Shown: in pieces, positions 10,090 through 25,200 of the stretch | How the letters are laid out: the number at the start of each line of letters is the position of its first letter | Position numbering within the stretch: the stretch's first letter is position 1 | NCBI GenBank assembly: GCA_037833965.1 | Contig: AP031352.1 | Coordinates: forward strand, 11,636,501 to 11,700,500 | DNA: 64,000 nt | Origin: Marchantia polymorpha subsp. ruderalis | Lineage: Eukaryota; Streptophyta; Marchantiopsida; Marchantiales; Marchantiaceae | Reading direction: 5' to 3' | Program-made: the position numbers and the translations under genes | Notes under the pieces: generated by a model | Databases searched by the model: none | Seen by the model: only the letters and a program-made list of their open reading frames with translations | What the model was told of the DNA's origin: nothing

Positions 10090-12826
10090 ATGGATCGAGG
10101 TTCAGAATCTCCGTTGCTAGACGGAGGTCGCTCGACGAGAACGAAGGCCGTGTCGTGGCTGCGCTTGTCGGCAGCGCTTCTCGTGCTGACATCGATTGTA
10201 GTCCCGGCCGCGTTGTGGGCGAACAGATCCCATGGGGCTCTGCCTGGAGATGGAGATGGAGCTGGACCGTGTCATTGTAAGGCTTCAGACATGGGAGATC
10301 CACCACCAGGCTGCATCACCCGAAGCGAAAACTCAACCTACGACGGCAATCCGCTCGTGGAGCGATTCCGGAGGTACCTGCGGATCAGAACGGACCACCC
10401 GGAGCCGAATTACTGCTGCGCCGTGGCTTATCTGCGAGGGATCGCGGAGGACATCGGAGGACTGGAAACGATGGAAGTGAGCTACGGCAAGTCCACGTAC
10501 AAGCCGTTTCTGATCGTCACGTGGAGAGGAACGGACCCCGGGCTGCCATCGATTCTGCTCAATTCGCACACCGACGTCGTGCAGGCCGACCCGTCGAATT
10601 GGAGGCACGATCCCTTCTGTGCATTCATGGAGGAAAACGGAGACATTTTCGCCAGGGGCGCGCAGGATTGCAAGGACTCGGGCATGCATTACCTGGAGGC
10701 CATTCGGGAGCTGAAGAGGAAATCTTTCGTTCCGGTGCGCACCATTCACGTCGTCTACACGCCCGACGAAGAAATTGCGGGCGAAGAGGGCTTTGAATCC
10801 TTCGTTGCGTCCGAGCAGTTCCGGGGCATGAACGTCGGTGTAGCCATAGACGAAGGAGGAGCCACTCCCGGAGATTCTTTCAGAGTTTTTCGCGGAGAAA
10901 AGTAAGCATCCGACCATTCCAGTTGCAGCTGCACGAGTCCCTGAGCATCAACAAGATCGTTCGAGCGACGGAAGTCTTTTCTCGGAGCAGTATTAGTACG
11001 CTTGATTATGAAAGACCAGCAGCTACGTTTTGTGAAATTGCTCAACGTAGAGCTCCATTTCATGTTGTGACGACTGCCTGACTGACGAGCGGGCGGTACC
11101 TGCGCTGGCAAATTTTCGTTTTCCTGTTTAGGGCTGCTTGGTGGTTGACGATCACGGCGTTCGGGAAATCCTGTCATGGATCGGTGATGCTGCAGAACGG
11201 AGCAATAGAAAATCTGATAAAAAGTATGAATTCGATCATGGCATACAGACAAACGCTGTTGGACCTGGTGGCTGCAGGAGTAGACGACTCATCTGTTGCC
11301 TCCATCAGTCCCACTTACTTGAGCGCTGGAGTCACTACAGCCACGGTATTAGATCCTCGCACGCAATCGGGATTCGTCTACACTTCGATGCCTCGTTGCT
11401 TATTTCACTTTCCCTTCTCGTTCATTTCCATCGAGAAATGACATCACATTTCGAAAAATCGACTTTTTTTCGCTCTAGCAGTACCTCCCTCCTTGTACAG
11501 AAGGTCCGGTGTGCCTGCCGCTGGCCTGCCATGAGAGGAACCCAGAATCATTGAACTGCAAACATGTGTGCTCTCCTCTCCTCTCTGAATCTATCTGCTC
11601 TTGTCGACGATCCTGATCGAGGTCATGATCGGATCCTGAGCTGAGTGGCTATGCTCAGAGGGCATCGAGGAAGTTATATCTCCTCTGACGTAGAAGCAAG
11701 GCAGCGCGTCGTTGAGGTTGCCGGCTTCTGTTCCAATCTCAAATCCAGCTATTTGACAAGCATTCTACTTGACTCCGAAACTAATCCCAGGTTATGAATC
11801 AACACACGTGAAAATCAAGCACCTTCGCATAAGGTGTTGACGTGTGCACCAGAAAAGGAATAATTTGGATGATTACACATTCCGGATTCGAGCGTCTCCC
11901 CTTCAAGTGCCGTCATTCATCCTGCCGACTACATTCAAGCTCTGATCTGAATGGAGTGTTGCAGCATTAAGAATGTGATTCTGACTGTTGAAAGGCATTG
12001 TCTTGTAGGGGTATGTCAGTAACATCCAACCTGAGCAAGCGAGCGCGGGGTTCGATATTCGGATTTCGCCGTTGGCTCCCGAGGAAGGCTCCGACATACT
12101 CAATCTCATTAAGACCGAGTGGGCACCCAAAGAGCGAAATATGTCCTACGAGGTGAGACGAATAATTACGATCGGATAGGGAAGAAATGTTAAGCGTTTC
12201 CCCGTGGACCTGTTTGAGGCAAGCTGGTGTGGTATTCAGTAAGCCTTGGCTGTTGACATTCCTTTCCTTTCGGGCGAATCTGGAGGACTACGTGAACTCG
12301 GTCGTGCCCATCGAATTTCAACGAAGGTCTGAGACGCTTTGTGTGATCAGTTTTTGCAGTTCGGTGAAACGGAGGTGGTTACGGTGGTGGATGACTCGAA
12401 TCCTTGGTGGAGCCTACTGAAGAACGCTATACTCGAGTCGGGCCACATGCTCCAGGAACCGCTGCTCGCGTCAGCCACTTCTGATAGTCGTAACCTCCGA
12501 CTGCGGAACATTTCTGCCTTCAATTTCGCAGCTGTGAGCAACACAATCGACAGGGTCCACGGCGTCGATGAGGTACGCTAATTCACGCGGGTTGCTAAGC
12601 GTGGCCGGCTGTGGCGGATTATTGCAGTGCAGCGTTTCGCTCAGTGGTCTCAAATTTCTTGAGAACGTGGGAGAAGATTCTCTCGTCGTTCATGCTGCTG
12701 CTCCTGCTGCTCCTGCTGACGTTTGCACAAGTTGCTCTGTGGCTGCAGTATTTGAATGCAGGAATCTATCTGGCCGGTGTACCTGTTTTTGAGAATATAA
12801 TCAAAGCGTTCAGTAGTTTTTCATAG
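10090..12826 (+). CDS. Aminoacylase-1-like N-acyl-L-amino-acid amidohydrolase (M20 metallopeptidase family), membrane-anchored
   Basis: The enzyme hydrolyses N-acylated amino acids using two zinc ions. I read five exons: 10090-10901, 11132-11345, 12009-12152, 12351-12572 and 12749-12826. All join in frame at GT..AG and give 489 residues. Family signatures are SHTDVVQAD, GAQDCKD, TPDEEIAG with the catalytic Glu, and AIDEGG, all in exon 1; GKSCHGS in exon 2; GYVSNIQPEQASAGFDIR in exon 3; and DDSNPWW in exon 4. The last exon encodes the usual C-terminal YLxxGIYLxGV block. Residues about 26-43 form a hydrophobic segment after a basic, charged start, which suggests a signal anchor into the secretory pathway. 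The family's terminal HDHxE zinc motif reads HGVDE here, keeping the first His but losing the second. The start is the first ATG before the hydrophobic segment. Confidence 0.88.
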
Positions 12827-14149
12827 CGGTAAATCGGCACATACTTTCAAGTTTTTAGTCGTGGACAAGGAGGGAGGATCAACCCATTCACTAGTTCGTC
12901 TTCCACTTTCCAGTCGCTTTACCTGCAAAGAAAAGTTCTATCACATTTCACCAGGAGCGGTTCACATTTTGGATCTATCTGTCCAATCCTGCATGTCATC
13001 CAACACCATTCGATTTCGAGGAAGGAATCCTCTGGCCTTGTGTACATCAGATCTAGACCAGAAGAACATTGCACATCGGACTGCAGCGTATGTCTATGCA
13101 TAAACTGTACCATTGTAGTTGAGGCAGCAAGTTGCCCCTCTACTGTTAGTGTTGGAGCTCTTTTCGGCCATCTGTAGTTCAAAAAGCTTCAGAGTAACAA
13201 ATGTGAAATCCTCTAGTTTAATCCAAACTAAAACTACTTTCCCCATTGCGCGGTGTGACATGACGAGACCTGAACGACCTGAGCGATCTGAATTTCCATT
13301 GTGTTGTTCTGCGCAATGTATACCATGAAGAGGTTTGGATCATCGTTATACGGAGCTTTTAAGTACATGAATGGTTTGAAACCACCAATCGCCATCTCAA
13401 CTTCTACAATTGTCCAACTTACGTCATCTGCACAAAGTACTCCCTGAATGCAGAATATGCATCAGAATTGCTCATTTCAAGTGAATCACATGTGTCTTCC
13501 GTAGCCCATTGCATCGAAGTCGAGGATTTCCGTTTCGCTGTGTTCATGTGGAGTTTGCCAACTCCAGTTCGGAGCTCGAGTATGTTGGAGCTTTTGTTCA
13601 GCAGCTCCACCAAAAGAGAGCTAACGTCTGTTTCGTCTCTGTAATCCATGAGTCTCATCTTTACGCGGGAGTCAAAAGGAGAATTGGCATGGCATCAGAT
13701 ACAATATTTGTCTTCCGAAGGCCCGCGATCGTCATCACGGAGCCGGTCAGTTGAATCATCGAGTGTATATCATCTTCTGCCTTCCCTAACCCACAGTGAA
13801 GGAATCGACCTCCCAACCTGGGCGGCCCAAACTAATCGTCGGGCCAGAAAGTTCATCTTGTTTTGAGACTGCATGAAATCTTTATCATACTTATTGATGA
13901 TAAGGTGACTCGTGAGAAGGTAACCCCGGTGGCTCCTCGTTTAGAAGTAAATGAATTTCAATCTTATGCAATCCTTTGTAAGCAAATTTATTTAAACTGT
14001 AGTTTTTTCTTTATGAAAAATAAATACTTGGAATGGAGATTAAATCAAAAGAATACAAAAAAATTGAAATCATTCAAACAAGAGTAAATCATATAAGCAT
14101 TCATATGTTTCCTACATGAGTGGAACAACAGAACCAAGAAATCTTCATA
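12827..14149. other. Intergenic, no supported gene
   Basis: Downstream of aminoacylase. Small frames on both strands (12861-13103, 13119-13328, 13419-13658 minus, 13509-13754) carry no domain I recognise and overlap in opposite directions. GC drops sharply after about 13900, where an AT-rich block begins. Confidence 0.45.
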
Positions 14150-15215
14150 TATGATATAACACGTGTCAAATCGAGATTCGAACTGATTGCACCACGCTTC
14201 CAATTCTTGACACTTGTCAACCCCGTTTCAATGCCTCTAGCATTGTTATATCAAACTTTCGGATAATGTTGAATCCAAAGGCGTCTATTCATCAAATCAT
14301 CCAGCTCCAAAATATTGATTTTAACGAACAAAACAATTTACATACAAATCTCTACAACTCAAGCTTTCCAACCTAAAGTCATATTAAATATCGATAATAC
14401 ATCATCGTCATGATATATCCGTCTATGTGGTCTGCCCGGGCGTGCTATCTGCGCCTACGTGAAGTCTCACGTGTGTGGCTCCATCATGTGTCTACACAAG
14501 ATTTGACAAAACTACTGATATATAAATCTCTGTAGCTTAGGCTCTCAAACGTCAAGTCCGGCAAATTAATATCGATGATACATCATCATCATGATATAAT
14601 TGCACTTGTGATTTGCTCAAGCATGCTACTCACGCCTAAGTATCAATTTGAGATTGAACTAAATTACTGAGATACAAATCTCTGTAGTTTATGTTCCCAA
14701 AGGTAAAGTTATGCAAGTTAATATTGATGATACATCACCATCGTGATATAATTGCCTGCGTGGCCTGTTTGAACGTGCTAACTGCGTCTATGTGAGATCT
14801 TGCATACGGGACTCTATCATGTTTCAACTCAAGATTTGACCAAACTACCGATATTCAAATCTCTGTAGCTTAGACTTTCTAACGTAAATTCAGGCAAGTT
14901 AATATCAATGTTACATCATCATCATGATATTATTGTTTGCGTGTCCTACTTGAATGTGCTACACGCGTCTACTTAACGTCTAGCAAATGCGGCTCTAACA
15001 CGTATCAACTCGATATTCAATCGTTCTACGAATATACAAATCTCTACAGCTCGACGTATATAAGGCAAGTTGATATCAATGATACGTCATCATCATGATA
15101 TAACTGCCAACGTGATCAGATCGAACTTGCTAACAGCGCATACGTGATATCTCGTATCTGCCACGTTTCAACTTGAGATTCAACCAAATTATCAATATTC
15201 AAATTTCTTGTTACA
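14150..15215. repeat. Degenerate tandem (satellite-like) repeat, units of about 150-190 bp
   Basis: Five to six diverged units follow head to tail. The anchor AAATCTCT recurs with starts at 14346, 14524, 14676, 14857, 15038 and (variant) 15201, giving spacings of 178, 152, 181, 181 and 163. A second anchor, CATCATCATGATAT-like, has its TGATAT at 14411, 14592, 14744, 14935 and 15096. Between the anchors the units share GGCAAGTTAATATCGATG-like and ATTTGACCAAACTA-like segments. There is no coding potential. The unit length is in the range of centromeric or knob satellites, but this array is small and diverged. Confidence 0.8.
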
Positions 15216-17401
15216 ACAAAATGAATGATTGTAAAATTGAAGCATAGATATTGTAAAATTTGGTTTTACACAAATATATGACGTTTTATAGCACAAATCT
15301 AATTTTCAATGGTCAAATGATATTTTTTTGAAAATGAAATAAAGTATTTCACAATTATTGCTTTGAACCTTAATTTTGACATTGTGTAATGGGAAGAATA
15401 TAATATCTTTTGGAATAATTTAGAAAATTTCTTAATCCTAGCTCTATTTTTCAAAGCTTTATGTTCAAGATGTTTTTGCTTTAAAACATCATTATATATC
15501 TATAGTTTTTTGAATATATTAATCTAACAAAATAACATTGCAATATACCTCATGTGTTTTTCATTGTGCATCAGTCATTTGTATTGTATTGAAAATTTTA
15601 TTTCAAATCACATATGCACTTTGATCATATGGATAAAACATTGTTGGACAAAACAAACACAAGGTTAATATTTTTTAAAGATCAATCATCAAAGCAAGCA
15701 TAGGAAGGAATAACATATTTTGAACCTATATACAAAGTACTTTAGATTTTAATAGACAAATTCAGACATGATTATATTAGTCGGTGGCATAAATGATCTA
15801 AATTAGCTTAATTTAGTCACATCAATAAAGTTAATTTAGGCTAAATTAGGCATTCTTTTCTTGCGATGCACTATGATAATTGGAATGTGTTTTTCACTCC
15901 AAAATCATCATGGTTTCGGACACTACTACCATAACATCAATTGTTCATGTCCCGTATTGATTTGCATATGGTTGCAATTATTTCCGACCTTTAGCAGTTG
16001 TGTTTATTTTCGTTGTGAGTAAGTTCTAGCCTTGACAGCTCAAGGAAGAACAATGTTATGTTACTTTGGTATTAAAACGAATGAGAATTCATGTCAAAAT
16101 CATATGTGTAGCAAGCATCATGGAGTACTTGTTTGAACACATTTTGACATAAATTTGAGAAGTATGTTGTGTTTGGGATGTATGGACTCTCTGCTGAATA
16201 TCACGCATATGTCAAGAATTTAATTTAGCAAGTTTTTTTTATCACCGCTTTAAAAATGCTATCTGGTTCAGCAAAAGATTTTGATATTGCAAGGAAGGAC
16301 AAATAAACATACTAGACTTCAACTATATGCTCATAGGTGCAATTATTCCTCCACACTATACTCCGCACCATAGAAGTACAAGAACTTTGTTTAGAATATA
16401 GTTGACGGTGTGACGTTGTTGGAATCGCATCGCATAAATAATATTTGTTAGGTCCCAGAAAGTTTCTTGTGTTATGTAGAGTTCTCATGGAGTAATTTTT
16501 TGCTAAAATATCTTGAAGTATTTTTATTTTATTTTTGATTTAAAAGCATTTGTTTGGTACATAGAACCAAAAAAACTGAAGTATTATTTGCGTTATTTCT
16601 ATTAGAAAATTCTTATTGTTACTATTTTTATTATTGATTTTAACATTCATGAGTTTGAAACACATATTTAGACATTAAAATTTTAAATTTTGAGTTTTTG
16701 TATTATGTAATTTCATAAAAAAATTACATATTATTATAATTTTGGTAAATTTTGCATCAATATCTATGATTTTATGTATTCATCATTTATCACAAATAAA
16801 CATCATGATTATAGAATTAGATGTTCATGTTTTTTATTTGTAAAAATTCAACACAAAATTTCATAACGTAAAAATAAAATACACAATTCATAAATAAAAA
16901 AGTCATTTATTCCAATAAAATTATGTCCACATATTCATAAAATATTTCAAAAAATATTTGTTATTGACAATCAAGTTCAATTGCTGATACGATATGATGT
17001 AATTGCTAACCAAATTTTTATATCCATATGAAAGACTTACACAATGACAAAATATACTTAATTACTTTTATAAAATAAATTCATTTTGATGAAAAATTAG
17101 CAGTAATGAATTATCTCTCAAACTTTATTGATTCAATCATTTTATTGTACAACTTTTGATTACAAAAAGTGTAATTCATGTTATTGTGTTTTCATCTATT
17201 GATCATAACTTGATTTTTAACTAAAAATAAAACAATTTGATTATTTGAATAAATGTTATATAATTTTACGTATTAATTTCATTAGATTTTTTACTTTTAT
17301 TGCAGCTTCATAATCATATTATGTAATGAATTTAGGTTAGTAATTTTGCTAGATTGATTTTTAAATTATGAATTGCTCTTCAAGAATGAATCCAAAATCA
17401 A
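15216..17401. other. AT-rich block, no gene seen
   Basis: Very AT-rich with no open frames of note. The interval 16500-17400 is especially A/T-dense. I found no clear internal repeat structure beyond low complexity. Confidence 0.6.
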
Positions 17402-17403
17402 TA

Positions 17404-18088
17404 AAGTAAACACTTGGTGAAGTCCGCATCTCAATTAAGTCCGCACTTCACAACGCAAAATCCTTGGATCAATTGTCAATAGTGTATTTTACAGAAAATC
17501 AAATAGAGTCATTTGGCGGCTATTTTTAATTTGCTACCAAGCTATCGCGGATCATCCAATTTGTAAAATGCTACGGACTGTGAATAGTGCTGCCTTGGCC
17601 TGATTTATATGGTAAAGATTTTAAGTCACTCATATTGACATCGAGATTGATTCCACTCTCTAAAGCTTTTTGAACAATCGTTTCTCAAGCTGAGAAAACG
17701 ATGAATGCGAAACGCAAAATGTGGATTTTTAAGTGGCATGGTCAACTCTTTGAACTTTTTCACGAATTTCATCTTTGCTTGCTTTCAATTTCCCAATAAC
17801 CTTCTCGTCGACATTGTATTGACGAGCAATGCTTCGATTAGTCGGCGGTTTGAATTGCTTCAATACAATGATAATTTCCATTCTCTGACGGTCATTCAGA
17901 CATTGGCTCTGAACTTTGCGTTTCACCACACGTCCGCTCATCGTTGCAAATGAACTCGAAACTATCTTTCATATGTGCAAACCCTAATCTTCATGTGTAT
18001 TAACCCTAATCTTCCTTAGGTCCGCATCTCAGTTAAGTCCGCACCAGACCTCCAGGATCAAGTTGAGGACTTAAGCAAGTGTATACTG
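17404..18088. mobile_element. Pogo/Tigger-like (Tc1-mariner superfamily) transposon remnant, 685 bp
   Basis: The outer ends are inverted repeats. The left (17405-17428) reads AGTAAACACTTGGTGAAGTC and onward; the reverse complement of the right (18064-18087) reads AGTATACACTTGCTTAAGTC and onward, about 20 of 24 identical. The right terminus starts CAGTATA, like pogo ends. TA dinucleotides flank both sides (17402-17403 and 18089-18090), the target duplication expected of Tc1/mariner. Inside, a 32-base block of AAGTCCGCA words appears twice as a direct repeat (about 17419-17450 and 18017-18048). A transposase fragment lies on the minus strand at 17729-17941. Confidence 0.8.
17729..17941 (-). pseudogene. 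N-terminal helix-turn-helix fragment of a CENP-B/pogo-type transposase
   Basis: The 70-residue frame begins with a basic MSGRVVKRKVQ tail. It then has LNDRQRMEIIIVLKQ, the helix-turn-helix core RSIARQYNVDEKVIGKLK, and a short helical continuation, after which it stops. This pattern matches the psq/CENP-B N-terminal DNA-binding domain of pogo-like transposases. The DDE catalytic part is absent, since the host element is only 685 bp. The fragment runs from the right end inward. It is a relic, not a working gene. Confidence 0.65.
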
Positions 18089-19400
18089 TAATAGGTTTGT
18101 TTTTCCATTCATATATGAAATTTAATAATTTATCAATTCAAACAATGATTTTTTTGGTATAATTTTTCATAATACACAAAGATCACAAAAAGTCAAGATC
18201 AATTTGACTTTGAAAGTCCAATTCATAATTTTTCAATGTATTGTATATGAACTAATTATATTTAAAATTATTTTTGTTCATATATTGATTGTCATGTACA
18301 TAAAAAAACAAATTTTAAATCTCTACTTTATTGTTGGAAATTTTATTTAGCACATTTCTTTTGTAATAGATGGTTGAAATTGATCATGTACATATTTTAA
18401 TTTAATTTAATTTAATTTAATTTAATTTATTTTAAATCCTAAGGTTGTTTGGATTGTTTTGAAAAAAATGTGTGGTGTCAAGATTATTGTTTTTTGCAAC
18501 TGATCACATTATTTGTCTGAAATTTTATTTCAATAGCAATTGTTCAATGAACAATATGAACAATGTCAAGCTAATGAAATTAATATAGGATCAAGGGATG
18601 AATTCATTTTCACAAACATTACTCAAATTGATGTTTTAATACCAAAAATACTATTCCCCTTTTATTAGTGTAAAAGCTTTTGAGCTTCAAAAACTTGAAG
18701 ATGTTTATATCTCTTTAGCTATTACAATAGTTTGTAGCATACAACAACAAAAAAATCATGATTCAAATAACTTCTTCAATCATTGAAAATATTTATGTTT
18801 GTTTGAAAATTCCACAATGATGTAAGTTATAATACAATATTGCATAACAACTGACCACAACATAATACTACATATACATTAATGAAAGTACATAATAAAT
18901 GGAAAATTTTTTGTCGATGGTAACTATCAAAATACAGAACACTTGTTGGCACCCAACCAGATTTACTTTATCCCAATGTGACTCTCAATTGGCATTCATC
19001 CTCATACTTATTGTCAATCTAATCAATAGGGAAGCTTGTTGCAACTTACAATATTGTGAGCTCATCTCTTGTTTGAGAACTATTTGATATCCGACAAATT
19101 GCATTTGTCGATGTTTCATTGGTGGATTTCAAAGTTTCAAACTCTCACTAAGGAGAGTTCAAGTGCGTCTTAGTAGCTTTGTTGTACAAGACTTCCCTCT
19201 TTGTTTTTATGTAAGATCATTATAATTTAGTCCCTATATTGGGTTGATTCAACTTAGAACTCGTATTGAAACATGTATGCCAGTGGATTGCATCTGCATA
19301 ATGCATTGGTTAAAATGAATTGTGTTGAGTACTAACAAGTAATTTTCTTCATACCAACAGATATCCATCTACATGTGTTTATAACCTCTGTCACTCCTAC
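18089..19400. other. AT-rich spacer, no gene seen
   Basis: Continuation of the AT-rich block. It includes a run of the pentamer AATTT at about 18395-18429. No coding signal is supported. Composition recovers after about 19400. Confidence 0.55.
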
Positions 19401-21199
<1,799 letters not shown>

Positions 21200-21965
21200 A
21201 AATCGCGGACACGCCGCTTAACTGACCTAGAGACAGAAAACAAGTGTTGCCTGGCTGCCTACCCACCTTACTTTTGTGAATTGATCTTGAGGGAATATCT
21301 CTCGTTTACTTGCAAGTCTTCTTGCACTTATTGTAAAAGACCTATGAGCTGTGCAGGTGTAGTGTTTTTGTAAGAGTTTCCGGATCTGGTTATTCCTGAT
21401 CAAATAAAATGGATTTTGTCACCAACAATAGCGGTCTGCCAGTCCTGACCCCTGAGATCTTTCTGAGTCCGAATCTCATTTTCACTTCGCTTCCTCTCGA
21501 AAAGGATCCGATTATACATATGTTCCGCCTAAATTGCAGATGCTCGGTGTCCGGTGTGCTACGACTCTTCCGCGACATCTCCCTCGGCCTTACTGCATCC
21601 GATGCAATTCGATTGTCGCGTAACAGGGTGGGTGAACTGCTGTGCCGCGCATCGTCGTACCTTTTGACTGCTCAAGAATGTTCCATGTTCCATGTTCCTT
21701 TCCTCCCGCAGCTTTTCCACCACTCGCTCCGTATCAGAAATCTCCGAGCCATCACCTGACGCCGACTATATACAACCCCACCCTCCAGGAGCCCCAGGGA
21801 GAACCTGGTCAACGCGGCACATCCTGGCGGGCCTCGGACTCGGGTCCAGGTGGAACATTCACATTCACCCTCCACGATCTTCCCTCGGTGCGCACGGCCA
21901 TGTAGCAGCGACGACTGACTGACGGAGCCAGCCACCGAAATCCTCTCGATTAAATTTGAGCCCTT

Positions 21966-21999
<34 letters not shown>

Positions 22000-22228
22000 C
22001 CTCTCCTGCATCCGAAATGCTCTTGACAGGCACCCTGCTACCGCATGTGCATGCGTGAGCGCCCGCCCAATCATGAGCACCAGTGATCCAAGCCCGTCGT
22101 CAGACAGACAGTCATCACGCCAAAGCTTCCCGAGCTTCAGGAATCTCGCTCGCTCGCTCTGCGACTGAGCGGCTCGAGTTCCTCCGGGAGGACTACGGGA
22201 TCCGAAAGCAAGCCGTGGTGGGGTTGGA
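21200..22228. other. Convergent intergenic space with TC microsatellite
   Basis: This is the tail-to-tail space between the zinc-knuckle gene and the dehydrogenase gene. A poly(A)-like AATAAA is near 21402 and a (TC)n run of about 28 bases lies at 21969-21996. The open frames here are not conserved-looking. Confidence 0.5.
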
Positions 22229-25200
22229 CTAATCCAGAGGCTCCTTCTGCAAAGCTTTTCGGACCAGCCCTTTCTGCTCCGTGTTGTGCAGGTTCCCGAA
22301 GCCCGTGGCCGTCGCGGCCGACGTCGGCCGACCGACATACTTGATGTCCTCGAACTGCCCGCGCCCGATGTGGCTCATGGTGGTGGCCAGCCGCAACGAC
22401 ACGTACTGGAACGATCCCATGTTCATGGGCTCCTCCTGGCACCACGCGATCTCCGCATCTGCACACACGACAATTCCCCCGCAAGGCCCTCGCTCGTCAG
22501 CGCTTTCTATGTCGATGTCCTTTCTCTACTCCTCGATGTTCCACTCGAGCAAGACCCCAGGTTTGTGATGCAGTCACAATCAGAATTATGTTGGCACGAT
22601 ATTCTATCCGAAGCAAAAAGCTCCATCGACTAGCCACAACGCAGATGGTCAAATCACGATCGTTGGAGTCGGCTGATTTGGCTACATGTTCATCTAATTG
22701 ATGCATCTCTCTTCTTGCAGCTTCTTCAACTGAAATGTTGATCGGCCAAGCACGCCACATGAATCTACTCGACTCACAAATTCCAGTGGGACTTCCCCGA
22801 GGCTCTCAATTACGGTAGCAGTAGCATGCTGATTCAATGAAGAGGAGGACTTACTGGGATATCGTCTGAGCTCTCGTTGGACGAGGTCATATGGGAAGGG
22901 ACAGAGCTGCTCGATCCGACAGATGGCAACATCCGTAGAGGCTAAACGTTGCCTCTCCTCTTCCAGCTCGTAGTAGACCTGTGTTCAACAGGTTGTTCAG
23001 AATTTTAAGTAAGAATCTCCACTTCGAAGTGATGGTGTGGGATCTTAGTGTATTACTCATGGAGTGACTTAAACGAAAACTGGGAGAATCAACTGACATG
23101 TATAGAGATTTGTAACATCAGACAAGTATCCGTGCGCTAGTTGTTCAATGGTAAAGGAACGAGATCTAGATTGTCACCTTCCCAGAACAAAGAACCAGGC
23201 GACGAATACCCGGCTCGTTGTCAGAGTGGTTGCTCTGATCTTTGATGAGGCGTTTGAAACGAGTGCCCTGTTTATCAAATCCAGGGTGCCCCTCCACATC
23301 ATCGAATTCAGTGAGATTTGACTTGCACGCTTGATGCCTTAGCAGGTTCTTCGGTGACATAACAACCAGAGGTTTTCGGAAATCTCGATGGATCTGCGAA
23401 CAAAACGCATCAGCAAATCATTGTTTCTGACAAGGGATTATACATTACACTCAAACGCATCAGTCACGAAAGTTGCATTACACAGTGACATTAGCTCACT
23501 CTATGAACAATTTCTCGCCATCGAATGATTGTTCAGGTAGTGATGTAAACAGGTTTGGAACACACCTGGCGTCGTAACACATGGAAATAATTGGCTGGTG
23601 TGGTCACGTTCACCACTTGCCAATTCACCTCTTGTATCTGTTTCCTGAGACTTGCTTCCACTTCAGGTATTACAAATGGATCGTCATCACTCATCTGCAG
23701 TTCGGACCGTGTACCTTAATGAGCATACTCCGATATTCCATCCTGCTTCTATATCAGCCTGCTTTAAGGGGTTGTATACTTCGACAAAAAATAGAATACT
23801 CGATCCATCCCGATGACTTGATATCATATTCCTGTCCTTATGAGCCTTAAGGTGTTGTCACCGTTTGAGTGTGATTCCTTAGCCAGGGCATTTTCATAGA
23901 AGAAGAGGAAAAAGCCTATCCCATCATCTTCGTCTGAGAGTTTTTCAATCAACTGCCCTACACTAAACCCTGGCTAAAACTTTGGTACCTGGAGAAATCT
24001 TTCTAGACGAGCACTTGAATGCTCCGGTCCTTGCCCATCGTACCCATGTGGAAGCAGCACCGTCAGGCCAGTCTGACGCAACCACTTCGCCTCTCCACTG
24101 CTCAAGAACTGGTCAAAAATAACTTGAGCTCCGTTGGCAAAATCACCAAATTGTCCCTCCCAGAGTACCAAAGAATTGGGATTCTCCATAGAGTAGCCGA
24201 GCTCAAATCCAAGAACACCAAACTCCGAGAGGGAGCTGCATCAGTACAAACCCCGAGATTATCAGTAAACGCCAAATTCCATTTAGGGAGGATAGCTCTG
24301 CAGCTGAGATATGCAGCCAGAACGGTCCCCTTTCAAATCATGTTATATTAGTGATACCATTTCATCACCAAAATTCGAGCACATCTCTCGGAAGCATAGT
24401 TGACAGAAATGCTAAACTAAAAGAACACAGGGTCGAGAGAGAGGATGTTCGACGACACCGGCCCTTACAGATATCTTGACGTTATAAATCAAAGCTCGCA
24501 ACTTATATATATGGAGCCCCATGTAGGCTTCACTTTGGCGTACCAGGGTCTAAAGTATCGATTACCTTCTAACCTCTACTCAGAAAGCTGGTTATCATGG
24601 GTTCCTGCAGACGTAGTAGGTAGACGATGTGTTTGGCATACGATTCTAGAGCCAAGCACTTTAAGTCGTCCTGAGGTCTGCGTGCGCGCACTTTTGTAAG
24701 AAGGATGTAAGAGAACTAAAGCTTGATGTGTTTGAAGAGATATTTTCCTCTGTCCTGATGGACCAAGTAGAACAAAGTGCAGTCAGTGCATGAACTCATT
24801 GCAGAGTACATGGTGACGGCTTTCACTGCTGATCTTTGAACTTTGCCTACATCTTGAAGGTAATGAAAGCACCTGTTGCTGACAGTAAACATCTCCTGCG
24901 CTTGGTTTTGCACGACATGATGTAGAGGACATAATCGTTCTCCAGTCTTCTGATCATGCAGTACAGCGTGGCGATGACTGAAAGTGCCACGTTCCACATC
25001 CTGACCACTCAAGCGTATATGGTTTCCTTCCGCAACCAAAGTTCCGAAAGCCAGCGCTTCTGCAGTAGCCCAGTCCACACCTTGCCCAGTTTCTATCATC
25101 TGGAGTCGCTGTTCGTATATCTTTTTGATCGCTCTGTGAGGTGAGAATGTAGATGGAAGGTGAGTGATCTTCTTGCCCACCTCCTTGAGGATGTCGGGGT

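Noticed and set aside
10333-10917. A minus-strand frame of 194 codons
   Set aside because: It is the antisense shadow of exon 1 of the aminoacylase, and the sense frame carries all the family motifs.
12187-12326. A possible extra aminoacylase exon (LEDYVNSVVPIEF)
   Set aside because: Exon 3 joins directly and in frame to 12351 to give NMSYEFLQFGETEVVTVVDD, which matches the family. The candidate exon cannot be joined to 12351 in frame at canonical sites.
22137-22484. Frames on both strands over the last exon of the dehydrogenase gene
   Set aside because: They are shadows. The frame ending at 22229 carries the recognised C-terminal motif.
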